Notes: generated by a model from the letters alone, not told the origin. A DNA stretch of 36,215 bases from Candidatus Halobeggiatoa sp. HSG11 (GCA_030378105.1 JAUCGL010000033.1:1-36215), one strand, 5' to 3'. Positions 1 through 7,959 are shown, counted from the first letter of the stretch. Numbers and translations: made by a program.

Positions 1-199
1 CATGAATTCCTGTTATGTCTCTCAACCATTTAATTTTATTGGATATATATCGAAAAATGCTGGATACTGTTGAACGTCCTACCAGCATTGCCAAAATAAC
101 AGATGCTATAACGAAAGGAAGCGAATGCCGTTTGCCTCTTTCATCACGTGGGTCTGTCAATTCACCCAGTACATTTATGAAATTGATGATTTTTTCGTC
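1..199 (-). pseudogene. 5' part of an ISAs1-type DDE transposase, cut by the window edge
   Basis: The minus strand is open from about 325 to the window edge. From 199 downward it encodes a stretch that reads FINVLGELTDPRDERGKRHS, then a hydrophobic helix and IKWLRDITG. This matches the N-terminal domain that precedes the DDE catalytic domain in ISAs1-type transposases (the DDE_Tnp_1-associated domain, pattern DPR-x(4)-RH-lP). The catalytic part would lie outside the window. No ATG is seen in frame before the homology starts, so the gene is either broken at its 5' end or uses an unusual start. Its upstream flank is repeat copy A. The plus-strand frame at 15-254 is the antisense shadow. The family call rests on motif memory. 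Confidence 0.6.
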
Positions 200-204
200 C
201 GCTG

Positions 205-482
205 CGAGACATGGAGAGGCGAAGCCGAAGTCGAGTAGTCCGCGACTTGCGTGAGAGTTCTTAAATTTGAAGAAATAGTTAAACGGAGTGTATTTCTTGA
301 AATTTTGAACAAGCTCACCGTTAAGTCATGGTGGAGTCGGTGAGACGGAGCTGCTTCAGTGCGGAGTCGCCCGATGAGACCGGACGTGTCGAGGCAAGTA
401 ATAACCGGTTTCGCTGAAAAATTGATTAGTCAACGGGACATGGACGTTCCGGGGACATCATGAAATTTCTGCGAAACTCATC
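205..482 (-). repeat. Long dispersed repeat, copy A
   Basis: Read on the minus strand from 482, this begins GATGAGTTTCGCAGAAATTT, passes through a segment with TTTTTCAGCGAAACC and CTCATCGGGC, and ends near CCATGTCTC at 205. The same succession of blocks occurs at 867-990 (shorter) and 26671-26893 (with an internal deletion of about 50 bases). Copies A and B face each other around the ISL3 remnant. The copies are diverged but collinear, as expected of an old mobile element or the untranslated flank of one. Confidence 0.75.
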
Positions 483-534
483 GGAAATTGCCTATATGTT
501 TCAGAATAATTTGACCAAAATTTTTGATACCTAA

Positions 535-847
535 ACATCCAGAAGTGGCGGAAAACGTAGAATAAAAAACTGGATAGTTCAAGTTGAGAATAGCTGTTTG
601 GTTTGTTATGACAGATTCCTTTCAACATTGAAATCTCATTTGGAAGATATTGTGAATTATTTTGTCGAACGACATACAAGTGGGGTTGTTGAGGGATTTA
701 ATAACAAAATCAAACTTATAAAACGACGTTGCTTTGGGATTATTAATGTTGGGCATTTGTTCCAACGCATATTTTTGGATACTTCAGATAGAAAATTATA
801 CGCTATATAATTAATATGTTATGTCTAACGCAAATTACCAAAGAGCC
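535..847 (+). mobile_element. 3' remnant of an ISL3-family insertion sequence
   Basis: Frame 535-810 encodes the C-terminal end of an ISL3-type transposase: KRRIKNWIVQV, then FVERHTSGVVEGFNNKIKL and IKRRCFGIINVGHLFQRIF. The signature TSG-x-VEG-x-NNKIK-x(3)-RRC-x-G-I and the HLFQRIFLD tail are typical of the ISL3 DDE domain end. An in-frame stop lies at 532-534, so most of the transposase, including the first catalytic acids, is gone. About 20 bases after the stop codon, ACCAAAGAGCC at 837-847 fits the usual ISL3 terminal inverted repeat (GGCTCTTTGGT when reversed). No matching left end is visible. The element is a dead 3' fragment lying between inverted copies A and B of a longer repeat. Confidence 0.8.
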
Positions 848-866
848 AATAATTATGAAGAAAATA

Positions 867-990
867 GATGAGTTTCGCAGAAATTTCATGATGTCCCGGA
901 ACATCCATATTCCGTGAACTAATAAATTTTTCAGCAAAACCTGTTATTATTTGCCCCGACACGTCAGGTTTCATTGGGATACTCCACCAT
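867..990 (+). repeat. Long dispersed repeat, copy B
   Basis: Plus-strand copy of the repeat at 205-482, in the opposite orientation. It starts GATGAGTTTCGCAGAAATTT and shares the blocks CATGATGTCC, GGAACATCCAT, ATTTTTCAGC and the CCACCAT end. It stops after about 124 bases, where copy A continues. It lies about 20 bases beyond the ISL3 terminal repeat. Confidence 0.75.
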
Positions 991-1013
991 TGTTAACACA
1001 AGATTCCAATCTA

Positions 1014-1091
1014 TTATTCCACCTTATACAACGTTGTTTTACCTATATTAAAATACTTTACTGTCTTTTCATAACTTAACTTTCTTTCCAT
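1014..1091 (-). pseudogene. Possible 25-codon helix-turn-helix fragment
   Basis: A short minus-strand frame starts at ATG 1091 after AGGAAAAA. It reads MERKLSYEKTVKYFNIGKTT and then LYKVE before two stops. The spacing resembles a helix-turn-helix of the kind found at the start of transposases. It is too short to be sure of and may be chance. The surrounding 811-1271 stretch otherwise holds repeat copy B, a short inverted-repeat element and the yjbQ promoter. Confidence 0.2.
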
Positions 1092-1117
1092 TTTTTCCTC
1101 AAGATAAAGTTGAGATA

Positions 1118-1215
1118 TATAGCAATTATGAATGGTTAATTATTAATTAAATTCTACAAAAATATCAATTATTTATTTTGTATTACTGTAATCTATTTAA
1201 TCTGGAAATGCTATA
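1118..1215 (+). repeat. Short inverted-repeat element (TATAGCAATT family), copy 1
   Basis: A 98-base AT-rich element begins TATAGCAATT and ends GGAAATGCTATA, so its ends are near-perfect inverted repeats. Related copies lie at 22302-22386 and 35996-36090 and share internal blocks such as TAATTAAATTCTA, AAAAATATCA and a GGAAATGCTAT-like end. The right end runs straight into the -10 box of yjbQ. No coding capacity; MITE-like. Confidence 0.65.
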
Positions 1216-1217
1216 AT
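1209..1217 (+). promoter_or_regulatory. Extended -10 promoter box for yjbQ
   Basis: TGCTATAAT is a perfect extended -10 element (TGn plus TATAAT), 54 bases before the yjbQ start codon. No good -35 is visible, which extended -10 promoters tolerate. Its first seven bases are the terminal repeat of the element at 1118-1215. The same nine bases precede the SDR gene (10363) and gyrB (23957). Confidence 0.6.
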
Positions 1218-1271
1218 ATCTTTTGCTTCATAATCTTAAAGTTTCAAATTAACTTAATTATTAAAAATACT

Positions 1272-1673
1272 ATGCCAATTATATACGTACAAACAACTAG
1301 CCAAGGATTATTTGAGTTTACTCAACAGATTACCTCTATAGTGAACAACTCTGAAGTAACAGAAGGTTTATGTACATTGTTTATTCAACATACATCAGCT
1401 AGTTTAACAATTCAGGAAAATGCTGACCCATCAGCGAAAAGAGATTTAGAAGCTTGGTTAAGTTGTTTAGTTCCAGAAGGTGACTCATTGTATACTCACA
1501 GACTTGAGGGTACAGATGACATGCCTGCTCATATAAAATCTGCTTTAACTGCAACTAGTTTGTCAATTCCTATAATAAATGGTCAACTTGCATTAGGAGC
1601 TTGGCAAGGAATTTTTTTGTGGGAACATCGTCATCAAGGTGGACAACGTTCTGTGGCAGTTCACATTGGTTAG
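1272..1673 (+). CDS. yjbQ: YjbQ family protein (UPF0047)
   Basis: A 133-residue protein, the full usual length of the YjbQ/UPF0047 family. The family folds into a small beta-barrel-like trimer, and some members have weak thiamine-phosphate synthase activity; the cellular role is not settled. Family motifs are present in order: the HTSASLTIQENADP block near residues 40-53, the EGTDDMPAHIKS block near 78-89, and LGAWQGIFLWEHR near 107-119. The conserved His and Asp/Glu residues of the putative metal or phosphate site are intact. The gene stands alone between decayed mobile DNA and the chemotaxis operon on the other strand. There is no clear Shine-Dalgarno; the start is set by the family N-terminus. 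The promoter appears to be the extended -10 box at 1209. Confidence 0.9.
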   Translation: MPIIYVQTTSQGLFEFTQQITSIVNNSEVTEGLCTLFIQHTSASLTIQENADPSAKRDLEAWLSCLVPEGDSLYTHRLEGTDDMPAHIKSALTATSLSIPIINGQLALGAWQGIFLWEHRHQGGQRSVAVHIG

Positions 1674-1712
1674 CCATAAAAAAATAATGGACAATTATTT
1701 TGAGAAAAAGTA

Positions 1713-1809
1713 CCATAGGTTTCACCTATGGCTATTCAAGTTTAACCCCATTGAGGTTGTTCAAATCCTGAAAGGATTGAATGTGAATAGCCACCGATAA
1801 TATCGGTGG
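1713..1809. repeat. Cluster of four nested hairpins between yjbQ and cheB
   Basis: Consecutive inverted repeats fill the gap: CCATAGG/CCTATGG at 1713-1731, AACCCCATTGAGGTT at 1744-1758, AATCCT/AGGATT at 1764-1778 and CCACCGATA/TATCGGTGG at 1791-1809. GGCTATTCA at 1730 also pairs with TGAATAGCC at 1784, closing the two middle hairpins in one outer stem. It lies between the ends of two convergent genes. No U-tract follows on either strand, so it is better described as a structured repeat than a simple terminator. Confidence 0.7.
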
Positions 1810-1867
1810 AATATATTAAGTCCTACCATAACTTTCAATTGTTTGGGATACAAAAATTAGTCAAAAT

Positions 1868-1887
1868 AGCTGTTTTTCGACAGGCTA
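1868..1887 (+). repeat. 20-base repeat, copy 1
   Basis: AGCTGTTTTTCGACAGGCTA occurs here, just after the cheB stop, and identically at 18031-18050. Its origin is unknown; it could be a terminal fragment of an insertion sequence. Confidence 0.6.
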
Positions 1888-1895
1888 GGGCTGCT

Positions 1896-2972
1896 CTATT
1901 TTTTACGTTGTAAAATATTTATCAATTTATCTGCAATAGCGTGTAAAGGAAGCACATGATCTATCCCCCCTCGTTTAACCGCTTCGCCGGGCATACCCCA
2001 TACAACACTAGTTTTTTTATCTTGAGCTATGGTAACTGCACCAGCATCGTGCATTTCTTTTATACCTCTAGCACCATCATCACCCATGCCTGTTAAAATT
2101 ATCCCAATAGCATTTGGGCCAACATTTTGAGCGACAGAACGGAATAATACATCAACTGAAGGCCGGTGACGATTAACTGCTTCGCCTTGATTTAAAGAAC
2201 AAACATAGCGTGCTCCATAGCGTTTAACTAATAAATGTGAATCGCCCGGAGCAATATAAACATGGCCCGGTAAAATTGCTTGTTTATCTTTAGTTTCACA
2301 CACTGTCATAGCAGAAATCTGATTCATGCGTATTGCAAATGAACGACTAAAATTGATTGGTATATGTTGACTAATAACAATGCCAGCAGTATCGGGTGGT
2401 ATTTGATTAAGTAAGGCTCGAATTGCTTCAGTGCCACCGGTAGAAGCTCCTATAGCAATAATTTTATCTGTAGTTTCAAAATGTTGTTGTATTGAAGTAT
2501 GTTTAATAATAACATCAGCTGAATATTTAGGAGGAACAGTGAGCTTTTTTTTAACAGAATAAGCATGGACTTTAATTTTCGCTGCTAGTCTGAGTTTAGC
2601 TAAAATTTCTTCTGCATAATTTCCAAATGTATTAGAAATATCAAGTTGTGGTTTGGTTATAAAATCTATTGCCCCATATTCCAAAGCTTGTAAGGTAGTA
2701 TTTGCTCCTTTTTCAGTTAAAGCCGATATCATTATGACCGGCATTGGACGTAATCTCATCAAATTACTTAGAAAATCCAAACCATCCATACGTGGCATTT
2801 CTATATCTAAAGTTAAAACATCTGGATTTAATTGCTTAATTTTTCTTCTAGCAATATATGGGTCTCCAGCAGTACCAACAACTTCCATATCATGAGATGA
2901 ATTAATTATTTTTGTTAACATTTGCCGAATTAAGGCAGAATCATCAATGATTAATACTTTTATTTTTGACAT
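1896..2972 (-). CDS. cheB: CheB, protein-glutamate methylesterase/deamidase
   Basis: Removes methyl groups from (and deamidates) chemoreceptor glutamates, opposing CheR. The N-terminal receiver domain (about 1-120) has the acidic pair D10-D11 and phospho-acceptor D56 in the TLDIEMPRMDG block. The C-terminal methylesterase domain shows the catalytic Ser in AIGASTGGTEAI, the His in ISQHIP and the Asp in GMGDDGARG. I place the start at 2972 (MSKIKVLIIDDS), 358 residues, because it fits the family and is preceded by AGGAG. The frame is open further upstream (to 3005), but those extra residues overlap cheD and look like read-through. It is the last gene of STAS-cheR-cheD-cheB, 7 bases after cheD. 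Confidence 0.95.
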   Translation of the reverse strand: MSKIKVLIIDDSALIRQMLTKIINSSHDMEVVGTAGDPYIARRKIKQLNPDVLTLDIEMPRMDGLDFLSNLMRLRPMPVIMISALTEKGANTTLQALEYGAIDFITKPQLDISNTFGNYAEEILAKLRLAAKIKVHAYSVKKKLTVPPKYSADVIIKHTSIQQHFETTDKIIAIGASTGGTEAIRALLNQIPPDTAGIVISQHIPINFSRSFAIRMNQISAMTVCETKDKQAILPGHVYIAPGDSHLLVKRYGARYVCSLNQGEAVNRHRPSVDVLFRSVAQNVGPNAIGIILTGMGDDGARGIKEMHDAGAVTIAQDKKTSVVWGMPGEAVKRGGIDHVLPLHAIADKLINILQRKK

Positions 2973-2979
2973 TAATCTC

Positions 2980-3597
2980 CTAAAATAAATCAACATCACC
3001 AGCAACAGGCTGATTTTCTAAATTGCGTCTATATTCTGTTTCACGTTCAAGTATTACCGGTTGGGTTGCTCGTAATTTTTTAACTTTTGCCAAACCAGTA
3101 TTAGGGAAAAACAATATTTTACGTGGGTAAACACTGCCAAGGTCTTCAGCTGATAATTTTAAACCTTCCATTTTTACATAATTTTTAACAAAATTAATAT
3201 TTTGCTGACCTATATTACCTATATTTTGCATAATGCTTCCACCACCAAATAACTTTACTTCAAGGTTTTCTTTCTTACCACCATGTTTTAAAATTTCATT
3301 GATTAAATATTCCATGGCAACACTTCCATAGCGACTGGCTATATTAGCACGAGTATGCTCCCACTTATCACTAGTATTATGCGGCAACATAAAATGGTTC
3401 ATACCACCAATTCCAATTGTTTTATCACGGATACAAGCAGCCACACAAGACCCAAGTACCGTCATTAAAATTTCATTATGATAAGTAACATAATATTCAC
3501 CCGGCAAAATTTTAGCAACATAACCACTACTACGATAATCCCAATAGCGTTTTATATGTTTATAACCCGGTAAAGCACGTGGTGGCTTTATTGACAT
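2980..3597 (-). CDS. cheD: CheD, chemoreceptor glutamine deamidase
   Basis: Deamidates glutamines on methyl-accepting chemotaxis proteins so that CheR can methylate them. The 205-residue sequence has the catalytic Cys in LGSCVAACIRD (about residue 51) and the His in GIGGMNHFMLP (about 68), the CheD Cys-His pair. The FGGGSIM block and the NFVKNYVKMEGL region also fit the family. It begins inside the last codons of cheR (10-base overlap) and is followed 7 bases later by cheB, so the three are very likely cotranscribed and translationally coupled. Confidence 0.93.
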   Translation of the reverse strand: MSIKPPRALPGYKHIKRYWDYRSSGYVAKILPGEYYVTYHNEILMTVLGSCVAACIRDKTIGIGGMNHFMLPHNTSDKWEHTRANIASRYGSVAMEYLINEILKHGGKKENLEVKLFGGGSIMQNIGNIGQQNINFVKNYVKMEGLKLSAEDLGSVYPRKILFFPNTGLAKVKKLRATQPVILERETEYRRNLENQPVAGDVDLF

Positions 3598-4406
3598 TTC
3601 ACGTATACCGTTTGTTTAAGCAAGCGAAAACGGGTAGTTAACTGGAATAAATTTTCAGAATGTCCAATTAATAAATAACTGTTATTATCAAGGATATTAG
3701 CAAATCGATCAAATAATATTTTCTGAGTAGGCTTGTCAAAATAAATTACTACATTGCGACAAAAAATAATATCAAATGGTCCTTGCATTGGCCACTGGTG
3801 CATCAAATTTAAATGTTTAAAAGTAACCAAAGAACGCACTTCTGAAGTAACTTGTAATTTATTAGTTTTTGGAATAGTTTTAAACCAGTTTTTTAAACGA
3901 ATTGGTGATATTTTTTTGACTTTTTCTGAGGTATAAATTCCTTGTTTACCGGTTGTAACTACCGATGAATCCAAGTCAGTGGCGAGAATTTTAACATCCC
4001 AACCACTTGGCATTGCCTCTTTAATAACCATTGCAATTGAATATGCTTCTTCCCCACTAGAACAACCAGCCGACCATATACGAATTTTTCGAGAAGCAGA
4101 ATTTTTAGCTAATAAACGTGGCAATAATACTTGTTCTAATAAAGTAAAATGATGTGATTCACGAAAAAAAGCAGTTAGATTGGTAGTAATAGCATTAATA
4201 AAATTAATTATTTCTTCATCATCTGATTTAAGCATTTCATAATAACTAGCAAAGCTATTCAAACCTAAAGAACGTAAACGTCGGGATAAGCGACTGTAAA
4301 GCATTTCTTGCTTATGATCAGATAATTTAATACCAGTATGTTCATTTACTAGTTGACGTAGTTTTTCAAAGTCATGTTTAGTAAAATGAAATTCTCGTTC
4401 ATCCAT
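3588..4406 (-). CDS. cheR: CheR, chemotaxis protein methyltransferase
   Basis: S-adenosylmethionine-dependent methylation of receptor glutamates. The N-terminal helical domain (about 8-75) carries the KLRQLVNEHTGIKLSDHK start and RLSRRLRSLG. The NAITTNLTAFFRESHHF block links to the Rossmann-like catalytic domain. The SAM-binding loop is RIWSAGCSSGEEAYSIAM, followed by ILATDLDSS and FDIIFCRNVVIYF. 272 residues is the usual length and no TPR tail is present. It follows the STAS gene by 21 bases. No cheA, cheW or receptor gene lies next to it in this window. Confidence 0.95.
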   Translation of the reverse strand: MDEREFHFTKHDFEKLRQLVNEHTGIKLSDHKQEMLYSRLSRRLRSLGLNSFASYYEMLKSDDEEIINFINAITTNLTAFFRESHHFTLLEQVLLPRLLAKNSASRKIRIWSAGCSSGEEAYSIAMVIKEAMPSGWDVKILATDLDSSVVTTGKQGIYTSEKVKKISPIRLKNWFKTIPKTNKLQVTSEVRSLVTFKHLNLMHQWPMQGPFDIIFCRNVVIYFDKPTQKILFDRFANILDNNSYLLIGHSENLFQLTTRFRLLKQTVYVKCQ

Positions 4407-4428
4407 TGAAATTACTCATAATAAATCG

Positions 4429-4767
4429 TTAATTTTCTTGCATTGGGACACTAACTACTGCTGATAGCCCTAATAATTTAGATACATTACATAATTCAGG
4501 TGATGGATCAACCCATGCAACAGTAACATCTGGACTATTGGTAAAAGCTAATAATAACTGAAAAGCAGCAGTATCTATCCGTTCAACTTGTTGTCCTGAT
4601 ATTTGAACTCTACAATTTTTATATTGCTCAAGCTGTGTTTTTAAGTCATCTAATTGCGGTATAGTTATTATTGGTTCCAGTTCAAGTTTAATCCATTCAC
4701 TTTTGAATTGTTCTGCTTCTTCAACATTTTGATATGATTCTTCTGTTATTTCGTCTGAGGTATCCAT
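4429..4767 (-). CDS. STAS domain protein linked to chemotaxis
   Basis: A 112-residue protein made of a single STAS domain (the fold of anti-anti-sigma factors and MlaB) after an acidic N-terminal tail of about 25 residues. The family core is seen as VQISGQQVERIDTAAFQLLL; the IDTAA turn is where SpoIIAA-like proteins carry their phosphorylated Ser/Thr, here a Thr followed by Ala. It is the first gene of the cheR-cheD-cheB operon. STAS proteins commonly head chemotaxis clusters in environmental proteobacteria, but their exact role there is not established. It could bind the sensory array or a regulatory kinase; both are inference. Confidence 0.8.
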   Translation of the reverse strand: MDTSDEITEESYQNVEEAEQFKSEWIKLELEPIITIPQLDDLKTQLEQYKNCRVQISGQQVERIDTAAFQLLLAFTNSPDVTVAWVDPSPELCNVSKLLGLSAVVSVPMQEN

Positions 4768-4931
4768 TGATATTATTCCGTTTTTTTATATGAATTTAAT
4801 CTGAATATGTTTCGCTTATTTAACTTGCATAAAAATGTCCAATTAACATACATCTTGATTAAAGTTTAGACTCCTTTTTTCTTAACGTCTATGTCAATTT
4901 TTAAAAAGCTGGGAATATAATTATAACATTG

Positions 4932-5477
4932 CTACATCAGTCCTAAAGACACTCGTTCTTTAAGGGCAATAATATTTCGTTGTATAACAGTTACCGGACA
5001 TTGCAGACGCTCATCATAACATAAACCTTGTACAATAATATTAAGATGTTCCATATAAGATTTATTTAATGCAGCCTTGCCAGATTCATACACAAGAGGG
5101 ATAGCTGGTTGTATAACTATAAGTTTGGAAAAAATCTGGTTAGTTACCATAAAACATTCAGTTAAATAAGCTTCTAGTTCTATAAAATCAACTTCAGTAT
5201 TGCCCTGAATATCTGCCAAAGTATAAGCCATAAAATCTATAGGAGTACGATCCGTAACAAAGTTATCGGTTTGCCAAATTTTAACCGCAGCTTGAATAAT
5301 CAGTTTTTGAATTTTTAAGCGAGTAGGAAAATCTAAAGGTTGGGAAGGGTGTAAACCTTGTTGAACAAATATTGCATTAGTATCAGTTTTAAGTAGGTTT
5401 ATTCCAGTTTTATCTGCAATAGCCTGAGCTAAAGTTGTTTTACCAGTCCTATGACTGCCACAAATTCCTAGTTTCAT
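4932..5477 (-). CDS. Small AAA/P-loop ATPase of the AAA_28/NadR-like type
   Basis: About 181 residues from the start at 5477 (MKLGICGSHRTGKTTLAQAI). The P-loop GSHRTGKT starts within the first ten residues, as in AAA_28/NadR-type nucleotide kinase-like proteins. A second conserved stretch NFVTDRTPIDFMAYT resembles the acidic/Arg substrate-site loop of those kinases. The substrate is unknown. A TTG at 5498 would add seven residues and overlap mltG; I prefer the ATG because the P-loop position then matches the family, although neither has a strong ribosome site. It lies directly downstream of mltG, where many gammaproteobacteria carry tmk, but it lacks clear thymidylate kinase motifs. Confidence 0.75.
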   Translation of the reverse strand: MKLGICGSHRTGKTTLAQAIADKTGINLLKTDTNAIFVQQGLHPSQPLDFPTRLKIQKLIIQAAVKIWQTDNFVTDRTPIDFMAYTLADIQGNTEVDFIELEAYLTECFMVTNQIFSKLIVIQPAIPLVYESGKAALNKSYMEHLNIIVQGLCYDERLQCPVTVIQRNIIALKERVSLGLM

Positions 5478-5484
5478 TATTATA

Positions 5485-6546
5485 TTAGGAGCAAGCAAAG
5501 CATTTTGGATATTTTTTACAACGACTTCTGTAACGGCGAGGATTTTTATTTTTGATTTGATATTCTATAACTGCACATTCATGTTCTTTAAGAGTAACGG
5601 AAAAATAATGTTTGCCGCCACCTTTAGCCACAAAATATAACGCATCTCCACCAGTTGGATTTGTGGCAGCTTCTAGTGCAGCACGACCCGGCATAGCGAT
5701 TGGAGTAGGAGGTAATCCTTTGTTTTTATAAGTATTATATGGATTATTTACTCTTAAATCTTTTCGGCGTAAATTACCATCGAATTTTTCTCCTAAAGCA
5801 TAAATCACTGTTGGGTCCGTTTGTAAACGCATATTTTCCTTCAATCTTCTCATAAAGACTCCAGCAATTAAAGGTCGTTCTTCAACTGCTGCTGTTTCTT
5901 TTTCAACTATGGATGCTAATATTAATGCTTCGTATGGAGTTTTTAATAATAAATCCTCTTTACGTTTTTCCCAAGTTTTAGCTAATATTTTTTCCATCAT
6001 TCTATAGGAACGTTTTAAAAATTTAACATCTGTTGTGCCAGTTGCAAAATGATAAGTATCTGGGTAAAAACGTCCTTCATGATGTTGATCAGGCCAGCCA
6101 AGCACGGTCATTATTTCTTTATTATTCATACCTTCCAAAGTTTGTACAATTTCCGGATGTCCACGTATTGCAACCATCATTTGTTTAAAATTCCAACCTT
6201 CTGGAATCATTAAAGTGTGGCTAATTGCCTTACCAGAAATCATAATTTCTAACATTTGTTGCGGAGTTGTACCAACTGGAATTAAATATTCACCAGCTTT
6301 TATTAAATGGGCTCTTTTTTGAAATCGAGCTAATGATATCCAAGTTAAACCAGTTGGATAGTTCATCAATTCTTTATCAATTAAATCAATGGTTATTTGG
6401 CGTAAATTTGAATTGGGTTTAACCACATAACGCAAATCGTCAAATATAGGTAACGGTTCAACAAGATAAGTTTTATAAATCCAATAACCAGAGCCACCTA
6501 TAGAACTGATTATTAATAAGATAAGTAGGAATAGGGTTCTTAACAT
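5485..6546 (-). CDS. mltG: MltG, endolytic peptidoglycan transglycosylase
   Basis: Cleaves nascent glycan strands in the periplasm, acting as a terminase for peptidoglycan synthesis. One N-terminal membrane helix (about residues 3-23) anchors it in the inner membrane, followed by a LysM-like subdomain (GEYLIPVGTTPQQMLEIM). The catalytic YceG/MltG core contains GRFYPDTYHFATGTT and the acid Glu in LASIVEKETA, then AGVFMRRLKENMRLQTDPTV and NPYNTYKNKGLPPTPI. At 353 residues it is family length. It follows fabF, as in the common fab-pabC-mltG-tmk order, but pabC is absent from the 120-base gap. Confidence 0.95.
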   Translation of the reverse strand: MLRTLFLLILLIISSIGGSGYWIYKTYLVEPLPIFDDLRYVVKPNSNLRQITIDLIDKELMNYPTGLTWISLARFQKRAHLIKAGEYLIPVGTTPQQMLEIMISGKAISHTLMIPEGWNFKQMMVAIRGHPEIVQTLEGMNNKEIMTVLGWPDQHHEGRFYPDTYHFATGTTDVKFLKRSYRMMEKILAKTWEKRKEDLLLKTPYEALILASIVEKETAAVEERPLIAGVFMRRLKENMRLQTDPTVIYALGEKFDGNLRRKDLRVNNPYNTYKNKGLPPTPIAMPGRAALEAATNPTGGDALYFVAKGGGKHYFSVTLKEHECAVIEYQIKNKNPRRYRSRCKKYPKCFACS

Positions 6547-6665
6547 AGTTTTAATATTTTGTGAATGGTTTCTGTGATATTGAACTTAAGAATAAGTTTC
6601 TGTATTACAAATACATTTGATTGATTAATAATCTTAAATTCAATATCAAGAAAAATCTACTATAA

Positions 6666-7910
6666 TCACTCAAAACGCTTAAACACCAACGTTCCATTAG
6701 TACCACCAAAACCAAACGAGTTAGAAATTGCCACGTCAATTGACATTTCTTTAGCTTGATTGGCTGCATAATCCAAACCAGCACATTCAGGGTCAAGGTC
6801 AAACAAATTCATTGTTGGTGGTGCAACTTGATCTCGAATACTAAGGACAGTAAAAACAGCCTCTAAACCACCGGCAGCTCCTAACAGATGCCCAGTCATA
6901 GATTTAGTTGAGCTAACTACTAAATTTTTAGCATGGTCTGCAAAAGCCGATTTAACTGCTAAAGATTCCGCTTTATCGCCAGCCTGAGTTGAAGTCCCAT
7001 GAGCATTAACATAATTAACTTGCTCTGGATTAATTTTAGCATCCTTCATAGCATTTAACATACAACGACATGCCCCTTCACCATCTTTAGGTGGTAAAGT
7101 CATATGATAAGCATCACCACTCATACCAGAGCCAATCAATTCAGCATATATTTTAGCTCCCCGTTGTTTAGCAGTCTCATATTCTTCTAAAACTAATACA
7201 CCAGCCCCATCACCAAGTACGAAACCATCTCGTCCTTTATCCCAAGGTCTACTTGCAGTTTCAGGAGAGTCATTTCTGGTAGATAAAGCTCTGGCTGCAG
7301 AAAAACCACCCAATCCCATTGGACTACTTGCCATTTCTGCCCCACCAGCAATCATAATATCTGCATCACCGTACTCAATCAAACGTGCAGCATTACCGAT
7401 ACTATGAGTTCCGGTTGAACAAGCTGTTGTTATCGCATAGTTTGGGCCTTTTATGCCATATTTAACTGATAAATTACCAGCTATCATATTAATAATATTA
7501 CTTGGCACAAAAAATGGTGATATTTTTCTTGGCCCACCTTTTAAATAAGCCGAATGTCCCTTTTCAATTCCCGGCAAACCACCGATACCAGAACCAATTG
7601 ACACACCTACCCGTTCAGCATTAATTTCAGTTATTTCTAAACCAGCATCTTCAATGGCATGAGTCCCGGCTGCTATACCATAATGGATAAAAGGGTCCAT
7701 TTTTCTTGCTTCTTTAACAGACAAGTATTTACTTACATCAAATCCTTTAACTTGCCCGGCAATCTGACTGGCAAAATTAGCTGGATCGAATCCGGTAACA
7801 GTTGTTATACCAGTTTTACCAGCCAATACTGTATTCCAACTTTCTTGAGCTGTTAAACCCACTGGGGAAACAGCAGCAACTCCAGTAACAACAACACGTC
7901 TTTTAGTCAC
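6666..7910 (-). CDS. fabF: FabF, 3-oxoacyl-ACP synthase II
   Basis: Condenses malonyl-ACP with acyl-ACP in fatty acid elongation. The thiolase-fold protein of 414 residues has the nucleophile C164 in [10 protein letters not shown] and the two catalytic histidines in [12 protein letters not shown] and [14 protein letters not shown], plus the terminal [12 protein letters not shown] loop. Translation starts at GTG (7908-7910), fixed by the family N-terminus TKRRVVVTG. It lies downstream of acpP on the same strand, with a terminator-like hairpin in the 49-base gap between them. Frame 6605-6802 is a shadow. Confidence 0.96.
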   Translation of the reverse strand: MTKRRVVVTGVAAVSPVGLTAQESWNTVLAGKTGITTVTGFDPANFASQIAGQVKGFDVSKYLSVKEARKMDPFIHYGIAAGTHAIEDAGLEITEINAERVGVSIGSGIGGLPGIEKGHSAYLKGGPRKISPFFVPSNIINMIAGNLSVKYGIKGPNYAITTACSTGTHSIGNAARLIEYGDADIMIAGGAEMASSPMGLGGFSAARALSTRNDSPETASRPWDKGRDGFVLGDGAGVLVLEEYETAKQRGAKIYAELIGSGMSGDAYHMTLPPKDGEGACRCMLNAMKDAKINPEQVNYVNAHGTSTQAGDKAESLAVKSAFADHAKNLVVSSTKSMTGHLLGAAGGLEAVFTVLSIRDQVAPPTMNLFDLDPECAGLDYAANQAKEMSIDVAISNSFGFGGTNGTLVFKRFE

Positions 7911-7924
7911 AAATTATTTTCCAA

Positions 7925-7950
7925 ATAAAAAAGGCCACAAAATATGGCCT
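7925..7950 (-). terminator. Intrinsic terminator/attenuator between acpP and fabF
   Basis: On the minus strand, AGGCCA and TGGCCT pair around a 7-base loop and run into TTTTTTATTT. This is a classic stem plus U-tract placed after acpP and before fabF. It would let the cell make far more acyl carrier protein mRNA than fabF mRNA while allowing some read-through. Confidence 0.8.
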
Positions 7951-7959
7951 AACACAAAA

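Noticed and set aside
15-254. 79-residue open frame on the plus strand
   Set aside because: It is antisense to the transposase-like frame on the minus strand, which shows a recognisable DPRDERGKRHS block.
458-679. 73-residue open frame on the minus strand
   Set aside because: It lies across repeat copy A and the ISL3 remnant, whose plus frame has clear family motifs.
2973-3005. Eleven-residue N-terminal extension of CheB
   Set aside because: It overlaps cheD, is not in the family, and the ATG at 2972 has its own AGGAG.
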